Part shown: positions 14,931 through 23,784 of the stretch, piece after piece | Layout of the letters: each line of letters begins with the position of its first letter | How positions within the stretch are numbered: position 1 is the first letter of the stretch | From: Candidatus Dojkabacteria bacterium | GTDB taxonomy: Bacteria > Patescibacteriota > Dojkabacteria > GCA-002793355 | Direction of reading: 5' to 3' | DNA: 35,512 nucleotides | Assembly (NCBI GenBank): GCA_015489595.1 | Contig: WFZK01000020.1 | Coordinates: forward strand, 1-35,512 | The notes under the pieces: generated by a model | Databases searched by the model: none | The model's input: only the letters and a program-made list of their open reading frames with translations | What the model was told of the DNA's origin: nothing | Position numbers and translations under genes: made by a program

Positions 14931-16829
14931 TTATGAGACTGATACCTCTACGGTAATCCTATTGGTCTGAACGGGAACGTACCAAAGATTTCTAGGAATC
15001 CAAGAAGGATCAAACTCCATCTTCGGCTCCTTCTTAAGATATGGAAGCTTCTTTAAGATCTCATACGCCTGCTCCCACTTCTTGCCAGCTATCTTTAGTT
15101 TGATCGCTTCCTTGTCTATCTTAGGAGTTATCTGGCCGCTGGCCTCGATAACTAAGACGGCTGAATTTCTATCTTTGGCGATTTTGATCTGTTTTACCTT
15201 TACCGAAAGATTATTAACCTCAACATCGGTGTCATCTTTTAGCTTAAGCTTTTTCTTGTACTCTTTAATCAACAGATATTCGGCAACTTTGTTTAAGGAA
15301 TCTTGATGGTAATACAAAGCAGAGCTCTTTGTGCTTATCTCTAAGTATGCTTCAGTTGCTTCAGAGCCTATCTTGGGATTAACCTTAGGATCACCATCAA
15401 GCTCGTGCTTTACGGAATCTTTAATAAACACATAGCCGTCTTCTTTGTTAGCATCTTTTAGCTCTTCTTCAGCTTGGGCGAAAAGTGCCTTTTTTAATGA
15501 GTCTACTCCTTTCTTGACATCCTCTTTACCCACAACTGTATATTCGCGCTTAGTGCCTCCTGAAAACGAGGTCTGATTGCTTGCCACAAGCCCGCTGGCA
15601 TTGTCTACTCCGATTGTAAAAGAATGTCCTGCATCTAGATTGTATTCATCCCCATACTTCTCTGCCCTCACTGGCACATCTGCCCCCCCTCCGGCAGGTA
15701 CAGTCACCTCTGAAGTTGACTTAAACTTAAGTCCATTATCACTTGTAAACTCTGTTCCACTTGGAAGAACTACATCCGAGGTAGAACCATTCACTACCCT
15801 GATTGTTCCTGTAGCATAATCTCCTGAGACCACCCTTTGGGTGGCTTTAATCGTAGAGGAGCCTTTTCTGGTTACTTCTGTCTTTATAAGTGGTATCTGC
15901 TTAGCTTCTAGATTAGCAGCGACGTGAGCTACACCTGCCTCCACCTGATCTTTTATTGAAACAGAGGTGCTGGCTACGACCAGCTTTACATAGACTCTAG
16001 GCATGTATTTGTAGTACACATAAGCAGAAGCCCCGCCTATAACACCAACAAGAGTCAAAACTATACCTAAGAATTTTAGGATTTTGCCTATAAATTTATG
16101 GGCTCTTTTGCCGGATCCTAATTTACCTAGAGAAGATTTTCCAATAGGAGGTCCAGGAGGTTTAGAGCCAGAACCAGAGGAAGCACCCCCAGTTGGGAGC
16201 ATGACTCCCGGTGGCTGCGGGCCCCCATCCGGCTGAGCCGGGGCGGGGGCAGGCCGCTGCGCGGCCTGCCCCCGCCCCTTTTTATCACCCGAGGAAACCA
16301 CCTTGGCAAAATCAAGCCCTGTGAGCTTAACCTTGGTGAGCTCCGGCTTACTATGCTGCAATTTTAGAGTTGTCTCTCCCTTTTCTTCAGCTTTAACCCT
16401 CTGCGAAGCCACATCTTGCCCAACTTTAGGCGCAGAAACCGTAGCAGTAGACTCCGTCAGCTTCTGTTTAGGCTCTTGTTTTAAAGTTACCGGGGTTTTT
16501 GACCTGTAATGCGACGCCTGATAAGAAAGTACCTGAACCTTGGCCTGCTGCCAAAGCGAAGCATCTATGCGATCCCTAGAAGTCGTAACAACAAACCCAG
16601 CATCTTTGGCTGTTTTTACATAATTAGGCTTATCAGGGACAACCAAAACAACCTCTTTACCTATCTCTAGAAATTTATCGTGCAGAGTTTTTAAACCTAC
16701 CCTACTGACAAGTAAATCATTCCCCTCAGGAATCTCTAGTATAACCCTGGAAACCTTAGCAGCTTTAACATAGGATAAGACCACATTAATGCTATCTTCA
16801 GGGTCTACCCTGACGATCTTCGCGCTCAT
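14931..16829 (-). CDS. Membrane-anchored baseplate-J-domain protein
   Basis: The 632-residue protein has three parts. Residues 1-105 form a soluble alpha/beta domain with alternating hydrophobic strands (VSRVILEIPEGND, KEVVLVVPDKPNY). Residues 105-245 are a low-complexity Lys/Gln, then Pro/Gly-rich linker. A membrane helix at about 251-273 leads to a large extracytoplasmic region. Within that region, ATGTIRVVNGSTSDVVLPSG, followed by VPAGGGADVPVRAEKYGDEY (about 335-395), resembles the phage baseplate J/gp47 fold that occurs in CPR membrane proteins. Its exact job is unknown; a cell-envelope or secretion-associated scaffold is an inference. It is divergent from an FtsA-like gene across 37 bp. 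Part of the linker (residues 184-197) is encoded by a perfect palindrome. Confidence 0.75.
   Translation of the reverse strand: MSAKIVRVDPEDSINVVLSYVKAAKVSRVILEIPEGNDLLVSRVGLKTLHDKFLEIGKEVVLVVPDKPNYVKTAKDAGFVVTTSRDRIDASLWQQAKVQVLSYQASHYRSKTPVTLKQEPKQKLTESTATVSAPKVGQDVASQRVKAEEKGETTLKLQHSKPELTKVKLTGLDFAKVVSSGDKKGRGQAAQRPAPAPAQPDGGPQPPGVMLPTGGASSGSGSKPPGPPIGKSSLGKLGSGKRAHKFIGKILKFLGIVLTLVGVIGGASAYVYYKYMPRVYVKLVVASTSVSIKDQVEAGVAHVAANLEAKQIPLIKTEVTRKGSSTIKATQRVVSGDYATGTIRVVNGSTSDVVLPSGTEFTSDNGLKFKSTSEVTVPAGGGADVPVRAEKYGDEYNLDAGHSFTIGVDNASGLVASNQTSFSGGTKREYTVVGKEDVKKGVDSLKKALFAQAEEELKDANKEDGYVFIKDSVKHELDGDPKVNPKIGSEATEAYLEISTKSSALYYHQDSLNKVAEYLLIKEYKKKLKLKDDTDVEVNNLSVKVKQIKIAKDRNSAVLVIEASGQITPKIDKEAIKLKIAGKKWEQAYEILKKLPYLKKEPKMEFDPSWIPRNLWYVPVQTNRITVEVSVS
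16240..16278. repeat. Perfect 18-bp palindrome inside the baseplate-J gene
   Basis: Arms 16240-16257 and 16261-16278 are exact complements with a 3-nt loop (TGC). The outer arm GGGGCGGGGGCA resembles the outer arms of the intergenic palindromes, but the inner AT core is replaced by GGCCGC. It keeps the frame and encodes the linker stretch KGRGQAAQRPAPAP. The base composition is far more G+C-rich than the surrounding gene. Confidence 0.93.
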
Positions 16830-16838
16830 AAGTAGACT

Positions 16839-16861
16839 ATTTTAGCACATTTAGCTATACT
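16839..16861. promoter_or_regulatory. Back-to-back promoters of the baseplate-J and FtsA-like genes
   Basis: In the 37-bp gap the plus-strand TATACT (16856-16861) ends 5 nt before the ATG at 16867, with TAGACT at 16833-16838 as a -35. The minus strand has TGC-TAAAAT (16839-16844), an extended -10, 9 nt before the ATG at 16829. The two genes therefore share one control point. Confidence 0.6.
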
Positions 16862-16866
16862 TTATT

Positions 16867-18120
16867 ATGCCGCTATTTTTCCTTAAACGAAAATCTAAAC
16901 CCAAGAAACCAGAGTACTTCATTTCCCTGGATATAGGTACTGAGGTTCTTAAGGGCCTTTTGTTTACTAGTAGCCCCTTAGGAGTAAACGTTTGGTACTC
17001 GTACCATGTTCAGCAACAAACCAAAGCCATGCGCAGCGGGACCATACTTAATCCTGAAATCGTCCGAGAAAACGCTGAACTTGTAATATACAAGCTGTTT
17101 GAAAAGATCAATCCAGAGTTAAGGCCCAAGACCATGGTCCTTGGCCTTGCGGGGGAACTAGTAAATGGAATCTCAATTACAGTGGACTACGATAGAGGGC
17201 AAAGAGCGAACACACCGATAGATGAAGATGAAGAAAGATACATTATAAAAAGCGTATTTTCGCAAATAATTGAACAAGGGAAGCAAGAGTTAGCAAACAG
17301 GCTTAATACGACAGTAGAAAATGTTGCTGTACTTCATATCAGTATCACGGGGTTTAAAGTAGACAACCGCAACACTAATGCCTTAATCGGCGAAACAGGC
17401 ACCAATGTAAGGCTCTTTATGTACGCCTCCTTTGCTCCGCTCGATCAGATTAAAACCCTGTACAGCATTGCGTCTCAGCTAGGACTCAGTATAGAAGCCA
17501 TAGTTGTTCAACCCTTCGCAGTGGCTAAAGCATTCGCAGGGAGCTCAGAGCCTAATTTTTCAGGGATCTTTATAGACATAGGAGGTGGCACAACAGATGT
17601 TGCTTTAGTGCAAAACGGTAATCAGATCCAAACCCAGATGTACGCCTTCGGAGGCAGAGCATTTACTAACAGGATAGCTAAAGAATTTAATCTGCCGTAC
17701 AACCTCGCAGAACAGCGAAAGCTTAAATATTCTGCAGGAGAACTGCCCCTCTCTGTGAGGGATCAATTAAGAAATGTGATAATCCCAGACGTTAAGTTGT
17801 GGATAGACTCTCTTAAGATAGCTCTAGAGCAGATGGAGGAAGTTGAAGAATTCCCACCTATATTTTATCTGTGCGGTGGAGGGGCAATGCTACCAGACAT
17901 AAAAGAACAGATGCTTCTGTATCCCTGGCACAAGCACCTACCCTTTCCAAAGGCTCCCAAAGTAACGATAGTAACCCCTGAACGTTTAGATAAAGTCTAC
18001 GATAAAAGCGGCACCTTAGTCAGCCCCTACGATGTAACTCCAGCCTCACTGGCGCGGTTTTTGTGGGATACAAAGTACAATCCTAAGATGCACCTTGTAG
18101 TATCTCCTGTGACAGAATAG
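16867..18120 (+). CDS. Second FtsA-like actin-fold ATPase
   Basis: The 417-residue protein has phosphate-1 FISLDIGTEVLKGLLF (about 17-32), phosphate-2 FIDIGGGTTDVALVQNG (about 236-252) and an adenosine motif YLCGGGAMLPDIKEQM (about 335-350). These are the marks of the FtsA/PilM actin family. It differs from the FtsA encoded at 10896-12188: there is no obvious C-terminal amphipathic membrane helix, the N-terminus is basic (FLKRKSKPKK), and the end is VSPVTE. It pairs divergently with the baseplate-J protein, so it may power or position that envelope structure, as PilM does for pilus proteins. That role is an inference. The stop codon touches palindrome H. Confidence 0.85.
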   Translation: MPLFFLKRKSKPKKPEYFISLDIGTEVLKGLLFTSSPLGVNVWYSYHVQQQTKAMRSGTILNPEIVRENAELVIYKLFEKINPELRPKTMVLGLAGELVNGISITVDYDRGQRANTPIDEDEERYIIKSVFSQIIEQGKQELANRLNTTVENVAVLHISITGFKVDNRNTNALIGETGTNVRLFMYASFAPLDQIKTLYSIASQLGLSIEAIVVQPFAVAKAFAGSSEPNFSGIFIDIGGGTTDVALVQNGNQIQTQMYAFGGRAFTNRIAKEFNLPYNLAEQRKLKYSAGELPLSVRDQLRNVIIPDVKLWIDSLKIALEQMEEVEEFPPIFYLCGGGAMLPDIKEQMLLYPWHKHLPFPKAPKVTIVTPERLDKVYDKSGTLVSPYDVTPASLARFLWDTKYNPKMHLVVSPVTE

Positions 18121-18165
18121 GGGCAGGGACAAAAATCAAAAAGCCGATTTCTGCCCCCACGCCCG
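18120..18165. repeat. Dispersed palindrome, copy H (degenerate)
   Basis: GGGGCAGGGACAAAAATC (18120-18137) and GATTTCTGCCCCCACGCCC (18146-18164) form an imperfect inverted repeat. It begins at the last base of the FtsA-like gene's stop codon and lies in a convergent gap before rnj. Confidence 0.75.
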
Positions 18166-18263
18166 AATAAGCCCAGACTACCTAACTGAACCCACCTTTC
18201 GTGATAGTAAAAAATTGTCTTAAAAGCAAGCTCTAGAAAACAGAAAGACTGAAAGCCTTTCAC

Positions 18264-19937
18264 TCAGACCTTCTTAGAAAAGGTCCGCTTCTTACGCAGC
18301 GCCTTTCTACCCTCGCAATCTACCACAGTGATCTCAGGGGTAAGCCCGTATTCGCGTCTGAAGAAACTCCCAGTCTTACGATAAATTAAACGCTTAGTGT
18401 CTTGCTTACCCTTCAAATAAAAAACCTCAGAAAGAGTCTTCTTAAGCTTCTCTGTTGCTTCTGGAACCAAATGCGCGGGTAAAACCCCTTTTGCTACTAC
18501 CTCAAGCTTTTTAGACCTACTGCACCCTACGACCACAACCACATGCCCAAAGCCTGCCATATTGTATCTGGTGGTCACGATATTATCCCGCGTGGATACT
18601 AACTCCGACCCAATTACATAGACAGGATGAGTGCGTATCTTCTTCTCAGGCACCACTCCTTTAGAAGTAAACTTATACACACTCCCCTCAGAGGGGACAA
18701 GAATCTTCCTAGAAGGGATTCCCGCCTCCATTAATAGATTCCTGTGTTGGAAAAGAAAAGAGGTGTAGCCGTGAACAGGAATATAATATTTAGAATTTAA
18801 AAGAATAGCCATCTGCTTGAGCTCCTCCTGGTATGCATGGCCACTTACGTGTACATCCATTAGTCTGCTGTTTATTACAGTAGCGCCAGTCCTGGACAAT
18901 CTATCCATCAACTCCTGAACAGGTACGACATTTGTAGGAATAACCGAAGAAGACATAATTATAGTATCTGTACTTTTGAGCTTAATATAGGCATGCTCAC
19001 CTCGGGCCATCCGGGTTAGGGCTGCCATATGCTCCCCTTGGCTCCCTGTAGCTATAATAACTACCTGATTATCAGGATATTTATCCACGTCCTTTACATG
19101 TATGATCAGGTCCTTCTGAGGCATCAAATATCCTATCCGCATTGCTATCTTTACATTGGTTTCAAGACTTCTTCCTGTAAAAGCAACCTTCTTATTAAGC
19201 TTTTTGGCTATCTCCATGATTCCGATCAAGCGAGACACGAGGGAAGAAAACATCCCAATGATCACTCGTCCCTTAGCATTAGCTAAAATGCTTTCTAGCA
19301 CGCCTATAATTGAAGTCTCTGACTTGGAGTATCCAGCTTCATACACATTAGTAGAATCTAGCAGGCTCACGAGAACTCCCTGTAAAGCCCACTTTTCTAA
19401 AATGTCAGTATCAGACGGAGGCTCGTTAATCGGGGTGGCATCAAACTTAAAATCCCCTGTGTATACGATCTTGCCAAAAGGAGAGTCAACTGCAACTGCA
19501 AAACACTGGGGGATGCTGTGGGTCACATGAGCAAAGTGGACTCTAAACGGTCCAATATTGACTATATCTCCGCTGTGAACCTTAGTTAATTTTGCCTGCT
19601 TGTGTTTTTTTACCTCCCTTAATTTCTCCTTGATGAACTCGATAGCAAACCTACTTCCATAGATAGGCGGGTTACCCAGCTTATCTATAACATAAGGCAA
19701 ACCTCCCACATGATCCATGTGAGCGTGTGTGATCACTATCCCTGCGATTTTTCTTCTATTGTGCTCAAGCCAAGAAACATCAGGTAGTATGCCATTTATG
19801 TTAAAAACACCTACGTCAGGGAACCCAATGCCGTAATCAATCACCAACAATTTGCCATCTTTTTCAACCACATAGCTGTTTCTTCCGATGGTAGTAACCC
19901 CGGAAAGGGTGATTACTCTTACATCCTTACTCATCAT
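18264..19937 (-). CDS. rnj: Ribonuclease J
   Basis: At 557 residues the protein matches RNase J length. The metallo-beta-lactamase motif HAHMDH lies at 71-76. Other metal-site segments are THSIPQCFAVAV and VYTGDFKFDATP. The beta-CASP region contains IIATGSQGE and SSSVIPTN, with DVHVSGHA later. RNase J is a 5'-3' exo- and endoribonuclease that matures rRNA and decays mRNA. Its ATG overlaps the stop of the upstream Lon-like gene by 4 nt (ATGA), so it is translationally coupled to it; a second ATG follows immediately. It is the last gene of the rpsO-pnp-lonlike-rnj cluster. Confidence 0.95.
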   Translation of the reverse strand: MMSKDVRVITLSGVTTIGRNSYVVEKDGKLLVIDYGIGFPDVGVFNINGILPDVSWLEHNRRKIAGIVITHAHMDHVGGLPYVIDKLGNPPIYGSRFAIEFIKEKLREVKKHKQAKLTKVHSGDIVNIGPFRVHFAHVTHSIPQCFAVAVDSPFGKIVYTGDFKFDATPINEPPSDTDILEKWALQGVLVSLLDSTNVYEAGYSKSETSIIGVLESILANAKGRVIIGMFSSLVSRLIGIMEIAKKLNKKVAFTGRSLETNVKIAMRIGYLMPQKDLIIHVKDVDKYPDNQVVIIATGSQGEHMAALTRMARGEHAYIKLKSTDTIIMSSSVIPTNVVPVQELMDRLSRTGATVINSRLMDVHVSGHAYQEELKQMAILLNSKYYIPVHGYTSFLFQHRNLLMEAGIPSRKILVPSEGSVYKFTSKGVVPEKKIRTHPVYVIGSELVSTRDNIVTTRYNMAGFGHVVVVVGCSRSKKLEVVAKGVLPAHLVPEATEKLKKTLSEVFYLKGKQDTKRLIYRKTGSFFRREYGLTPEITVVDCEGRKALRKKRTFSKKV

Positions 19938-21019
19938 CCTAAAACTCCCATATCATCAGGCAGATATTTTTTCACATTGTCGGGGGTAATCACAACCTTA
20001 TCTACCCCACCCGTGAGTATATCATACGCCACCTGTCTTGCCAGATTAGCAAGAGTACGCTCAAGCTGTCGTATCCCAGCGTCATAGCCCATAGGTCGAA
20101 CAATAAGAGGCCAAGCCTGGTCCGTAATTACAAGCTGCTCACGCTTAAGGCCTGTCTCCTTTAAGATCCTAGGCAGTAGATAATCCTTGCCTATCTTAAT
20201 CTTCTCTTCATCTGTATAGCTTGTAAATCTGATAATTTCTAACCTATCAAGCAAAGCTGCAGTGAGTGTCCCCAGAGTATTCGCAGTTGTTATAAAAAAG
20301 ACTTTGGAAAGATCGATTGGATAATCAATGTATCTATCTACAAAACTAGAATTTTGTGAAGGATCTAGAATCTCTAACAAAGCTGCCTGAATGTCGCGGT
20401 TTAGGGCCTTATCACCGCTGGCCTTATCTATCTCATCGAGCAATATCACCGGATTCATTGATCCTGCTCTAACCAGTGCTTTTACAATAACACCAGGCTC
20501 AGCATCTGGATAAGTTCGCGGCTTGCCTCTAAGTTGAAGAATGTCTCCAAAGGCTGCCATTGAGATCTTTTGAAAGCTTCTTCCTAGAGCACGGGCAATA
20601 GACATAGCAATTGTGGTCTTCCCTAGCCCTTGCAGCCCTACAAAGCAGAGTACAGGAAATCTCTCTACAACAGGCCCCTGTTTTTGCTGCTTTTCATTCA
20701 TTGATCGGAGCTTAATAGTAGCTATGTAGGTTAAGATCTTGCGCTTTACCTTCTCAAGCCCATAGTGAGTTCGATTCAGCTCGTTCTTAACAGTTTCAAT
20801 GTCTAAATTATCAGGGGTATACTTTCCCCAAGGGATCCTTACTATCCAATCTATGTATTTTGAGACTATCTCATATTCTGTAGAGTAAACTCCGCGCTTT
20901 GCAGCGTTATACAAACGTACAAGCATTTTGTACGCCTCTGCCTTCAAGGGCTTAGGAACGTTCGAATTCTCTAGTTTGTTAAACAGATCCTTAATATCTG
21001 CAAACTCATCCAACTGCAT
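19934..21019 (-). CDS. Lon-family AAA+ ATPase lacking both the LON substrate domain and the protease domain
   Basis: The 361-residue protein matches only the middle of Lon. Its start (YIDWIVRIPWGKYTPDNLDI, then HYGLEKVKRKILTYIA) aligns with the helical region before Lon's AAA+ module. It has Walker A GLQGLGKTT (128-136), Walker B VILLDEID (190-197), sensor 1 TTAN (244-247), an arginine finger in LLDRLEII (Arg259) and sensor 2 GIRQLER (315-321). The ATPase should therefore be competent. It ends right after the small AAA+ subdomain. Lon's Ser-Lys peptidase domain is absent, as is the N-terminal substrate-binding domain. It lies 13 nt after pnp with an AAGGA ribosome site, and overlaps rnj by 4 nt. 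It may be a remodeller of the RNA-decay machinery, not a protease. Confidence 0.88.
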   Translation of the reverse strand: MQLDEFADIKDLFNKLENSNVPKPLKAEAYKMLVRLYNAAKRGVYSTEYEIVSKYIDWIVRIPWGKYTPDNLDIETVKNELNRTHYGLEKVKRKILTYIATIKLRSMNEKQQKQGPVVERFPVLCFVGLQGLGKTTIAMSIARALGRSFQKISMAAFGDILQLRGKPRTYPDAEPGVIVKALVRAGSMNPVILLDEIDKASGDKALNRDIQAALLEILDPSQNSSFVDRYIDYPIDLSKVFFITTANTLGTLTAALLDRLEIIRFTSYTDEEKIKIGKDYLLPRILKETGLKREQLVITDQAWPLIVRPMGYDAGIRQLERTLANLARQVAYDILTGGVDKVVITPDNVKKYLPDDMGVLG

Positions 21020-21032
21020 ATTCTATTATCCT

Positions 21033-23192
21033 TCAGACTTGTTTCATAGACAACCTTAATCTACCCTTCTCGTCTATCTCAATTATCTTAGCCCTCACAC
21101 GCTGACCTATCTTTAGCACTGTATGAATATCTTTTATGTACATGTCGGAGATCTCAGAGATATGAATCATGCCTAAGGTATCTGTCCCGTCAAGTAACTT
21201 CACAATAGCGCCAAATGGCTTGAGGTCTACCACTTCAACATCATATACTTCACCTATTTTATAGGTCTTTTTAGCAGGCTTTAATTTATGTTCTGTCTCC
21301 AATGCGTCCTTTATTAACTCTTTAGCTTTTTCTAAGCTAGCTTTATTCACAGCGGTGATTATTACTTCTCCGTTCTCCTCGATATAGATCTCAGCGCCTG
21401 ACTCTTTCATGATCTCCTTTATTATCTTGCCCCCTGGACCGATTAATCTTCCGATATCATCTGGATCTATCTTTATCTTAGCCACCCCCGGAGCATACGG
21501 AGAAAGCTCTGGCCTTGGCTCAGGGATCACCTGCTTCATTTTTTCTAAGATAAACAAACGGGCCTTCTTGGCAGCCTCAAGAGCCTGATCAAATACCTCT
21601 ACGGGCAGAACTCCTTTCTTCTGATCCATCTGAATGGCTGTAATCCCATCTTCTGTGCCTGCTACCTTAAAATCCATCTCACCGTAGAAATCTTCTTGTT
21701 CCTGAATGTCTGTTAAAAGCTTAAATTCTCCGGTTTCATCATCCATTATGACGCCGATGCTTATGCCTGCTACTGGCTTCTTTATCGGAACTCCAGCATC
21801 CATTAAAGCCAAGGAGCTTCCACAGGTTGATGCCATTGAGGTAGATCCCCCTGAACCCATTACCTCGCTTACGACCCTTATTGTATAAGGGAACTCGTCT
21901 TTAGAAGGCAACACAGCTAGTAAAGCTTTTTCAGCTAAGGCTCCATGACCTACCTCCCTACGGCCAGGATAGTATCTGACCCTTCCTGGTTCTCCATAAG
22001 CATAAGGAGGAGCGTAGTATTCATGCATGTATCTTTTCTCCTCGTCTCCGCTTAACTCCTCAAGCTGGAGCTGCTTCTGAAGGGAATCAAGAGTCACAAC
22101 ACTTAAAACCTGAGTTGGACCACGCTTGAAATTGGCACTTCCGTGAGCTCGAGGCAGAAGCCCCACCTCGATCTCAAGGGGTCTTATCTCATCGAAATCT
22201 CGGCCGTCTATTCTCCTATTCTCCTCAAGCACAGACTTGCGGACGTATTTTTTAAATATCTTTGCGATTGCTCTTTTTAGCAAAGCTTCGAATTCTGAGG
22301 TATCCTCTTCTTGCTCGGCTTGCTCACTTACCATCTCTTCTTTAATAGTCTCCTCTAGCTCCTCAAGCTGTTTTACCCGCTCTTCTTTATCTGGATTCGA
22401 TAACGCCTCATAAAGTCTCTTACCGTATCTTTCTTCTAGCTTTTCTATTAGATCAACGGGGACTACCACCCTGGTGCCTTCTTGTTTCTCAACACCAAAT
22501 TCTTTAGTAAACTCTTCCTGGGCATCAAACCAGACCTTAGCTTTATCAATAGCAAAACGCATTGCATCCTTGACTATCTTTTCCGGAATCTCACGCATCA
22601 CTGCGTCGAACATAACTATTCCTTTAGGCTCTACTCCTAGAAACAGATTCATAGCCTCTTTATCTATAACATTTTCACCTTCAGCATCCCAAAGGGGGAC
22701 GGATTTATTATTAATGTAAAGCTCACCGTTCTCACCTATAGAAACTCGTACACCTGCTAATGGACCATCAAACTCTATGCTTGAGGCCATCAAGGCAGCC
22801 ACAGTGGTATTAAAGCCTAGTATCAGCGGATCAAATTCAGGATCATAAGAGAGTACATTGACAAAGATTTGAACTGTATCTACCAGACCTTCTGGAAACC
22901 TGGGTCTTATGGCTCTATCAATAATTCTGGCTTTAAGAATAGCACTGTCTGCAGGATGTCCTTCTCTTTTTACATAGGGAGAAGCAGCGATTTTCCCTGC
23001 TGCATACAGCCTCTCAAGATATTCAACCTGAAGTGGGAAAAAGTCAAGAGTTTTGTCCCCTTCACCTCTTAGAACAGAAACATTAACAGCCGTACCTCCC
23101 CATACAGCAAAGATTGAACTATCAGAAAGGGCGCTAAACTTTTTGTAGAACCATTTGACAGGTTGTCCACCTACCTTAAACGTATATTCCAT
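21033..23192 (-). CDS. pnp: Polynucleotide phosphorylase
   Basis: The 719-residue protein has the full PNPase layout. The first RNase PH core covers about 1-220, with an all-helical linker rich in Glu/Lys. The second RNase PH core has RAHGSANFKRGPTQVLSVVT and GSGGSTSMASTCGSSLALMD. The KH domain lies at about 562-620 (IDPDDIGRLIGPGGKIIKEI) and the S1 domain at about 640-718 (VEVVDLKPFGAIVKL, ending KGRLRLSMKQ). It degrades RNA 3'-5' by phosphorolysis. The helical linker is longer and more acidic than usual (about 265-305). It follows rpsO, as in many bacteria, and precedes the Lon-like ATPase by 13 nt. Confidence 0.97.
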   Translation of the reverse strand: MEYTFKVGGQPVKWFYKKFSALSDSSIFAVWGGTAVNVSVLRGEGDKTLDFFPLQVEYLERLYAAGKIAASPYVKREGHPADSAILKARIIDRAIRPRFPEGLVDTVQIFVNVLSYDPEFDPLILGFNTTVAALMASSIEFDGPLAGVRVSIGENGELYINNKSVPLWDAEGENVIDKEAMNLFLGVEPKGIVMFDAVMREIPEKIVKDAMRFAIDKAKVWFDAQEEFTKEFGVEKQEGTRVVVPVDLIEKLEERYGKRLYEALSNPDKEERVKQLEELEETIKEEMVSEQAEQEEDTSEFEALLKRAIAKIFKKYVRKSVLEENRRIDGRDFDEIRPLEIEVGLLPRAHGSANFKRGPTQVLSVVTLDSLQKQLQLEELSGDEEKRYMHEYYAPPYAYGEPGRVRYYPGRREVGHGALAEKALLAVLPSKDEFPYTIRVVSEVMGSGGSTSMASTCGSSLALMDAGVPIKKPVAGISIGVIMDDETGEFKLLTDIQEQEDFYGEMDFKVAGTEDGITAIQMDQKKGVLPVEVFDQALEAAKKARLFILEKMKQVIPEPRPELSPYAPGVAKIKIDPDDIGRLIGPGGKIIKEIMKESGAEIYIEENGEVIITAVNKASLEKAKELIKDALETEHKLKPAKKTYKIGEVYDVEVVDLKPFGAIVKLLDGTDTLGMIHISEISDMYIKDIHTVLKIGQRVRAKIIEIDEKGRLRLSMKQV

Positions 23193-23273
23193 AACTTTTC
23201 TTTCACATTTTAATTTATACCCAGCTGCCCTAATTATACATGGATGGATATTAAAAACAAAGGGCGAGGGCTT

Positions 23274-23288
23274 TGCCCTCAGACGAAA
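23274..23288. terminator. Small hairpin between rpsO and pnp
   Basis: GAGGGC-ttt-GCCCTC (23268-23282 region) forms a 6-bp hairpin. On the minus strand it is followed by GCCCTTTGTTTTT, a short U-rich tail. It could be a partial terminator or a processing site between rpsO and pnp, as known in other bacteria. Confidence 0.35.
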
Positions 23289-23363
23289 AAACCAATCAAA
23301 AAAAGAAACACCCTCCTATATAAAAAAATAAACCTTTTTCTTTTGCCCGGTTTTCTGGGCATT

Positions 23364-23633
23364 TTATTTCCTTAAGCCGAGCTTCTTAATAAGGCTCTGA
23401 TACCTTTTCGCATCAAGCCTCCTTAAATAATCAAGAAGCCGCTTACGCCTACTGACGAGCTTGATAAATCCGCGCTTGGAATGAAAATCATGAGGATGCT
23501 TTTTAAAGTGCTCGGCAAGGGCATTAATTCTGTATGTGAGTAAGGCGATCTGAACCTCAGGAGACCCTGTATCGCCTTCGTGCCGGGCAAACTCCTCAAT
23601 GATCTTCTTTTTTTGTTCGGTAGTAAGCGACAT
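23364..23633 (-). CDS. rpsO: Ribosomal protein uS15
   Basis: The 89-residue protein has the S15 core: [22 protein letters not shown] (16-residue helix start), then [20 protein letters not shown], and the C-terminal [28 protein letters not shown]. It binds the central domain of 16S rRNA early in 30S assembly. A promoter with TTGCTA (23698-23703), a 17-nt spacer and TACATT (23675-23680) gives a leader of about 34 nt. That leader could bear the autoregulatory structure known for S15 in other bacteria, although no clear Shine-Dalgarno is visible. A hairpin (GCCCGGttttCTGGGC) follows the stop. Confidence 0.97.
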   Translation of the reverse strand: MSLTTEQKKKIIEEFARHEGDTGSPEVQIALLTYRINALAEHFKKHPHDFHSKRGFIKLVSRRKRLLDYLRRLDAKRYQSLIKKLGLRK

Positions 23634-23784
23634 TTACAGGTGGTTTAAGTTAACTATTTTTTGAGGTTTATATTAATGTAGCACCCTTCTTAAAATTTAG
23701 CAAGCTTTGCACCGCACTCCCTCAACCCCTTTGCTTGACACTTAAATGACATCCGTCCTATATTATATCCTACGCAGATAGATT

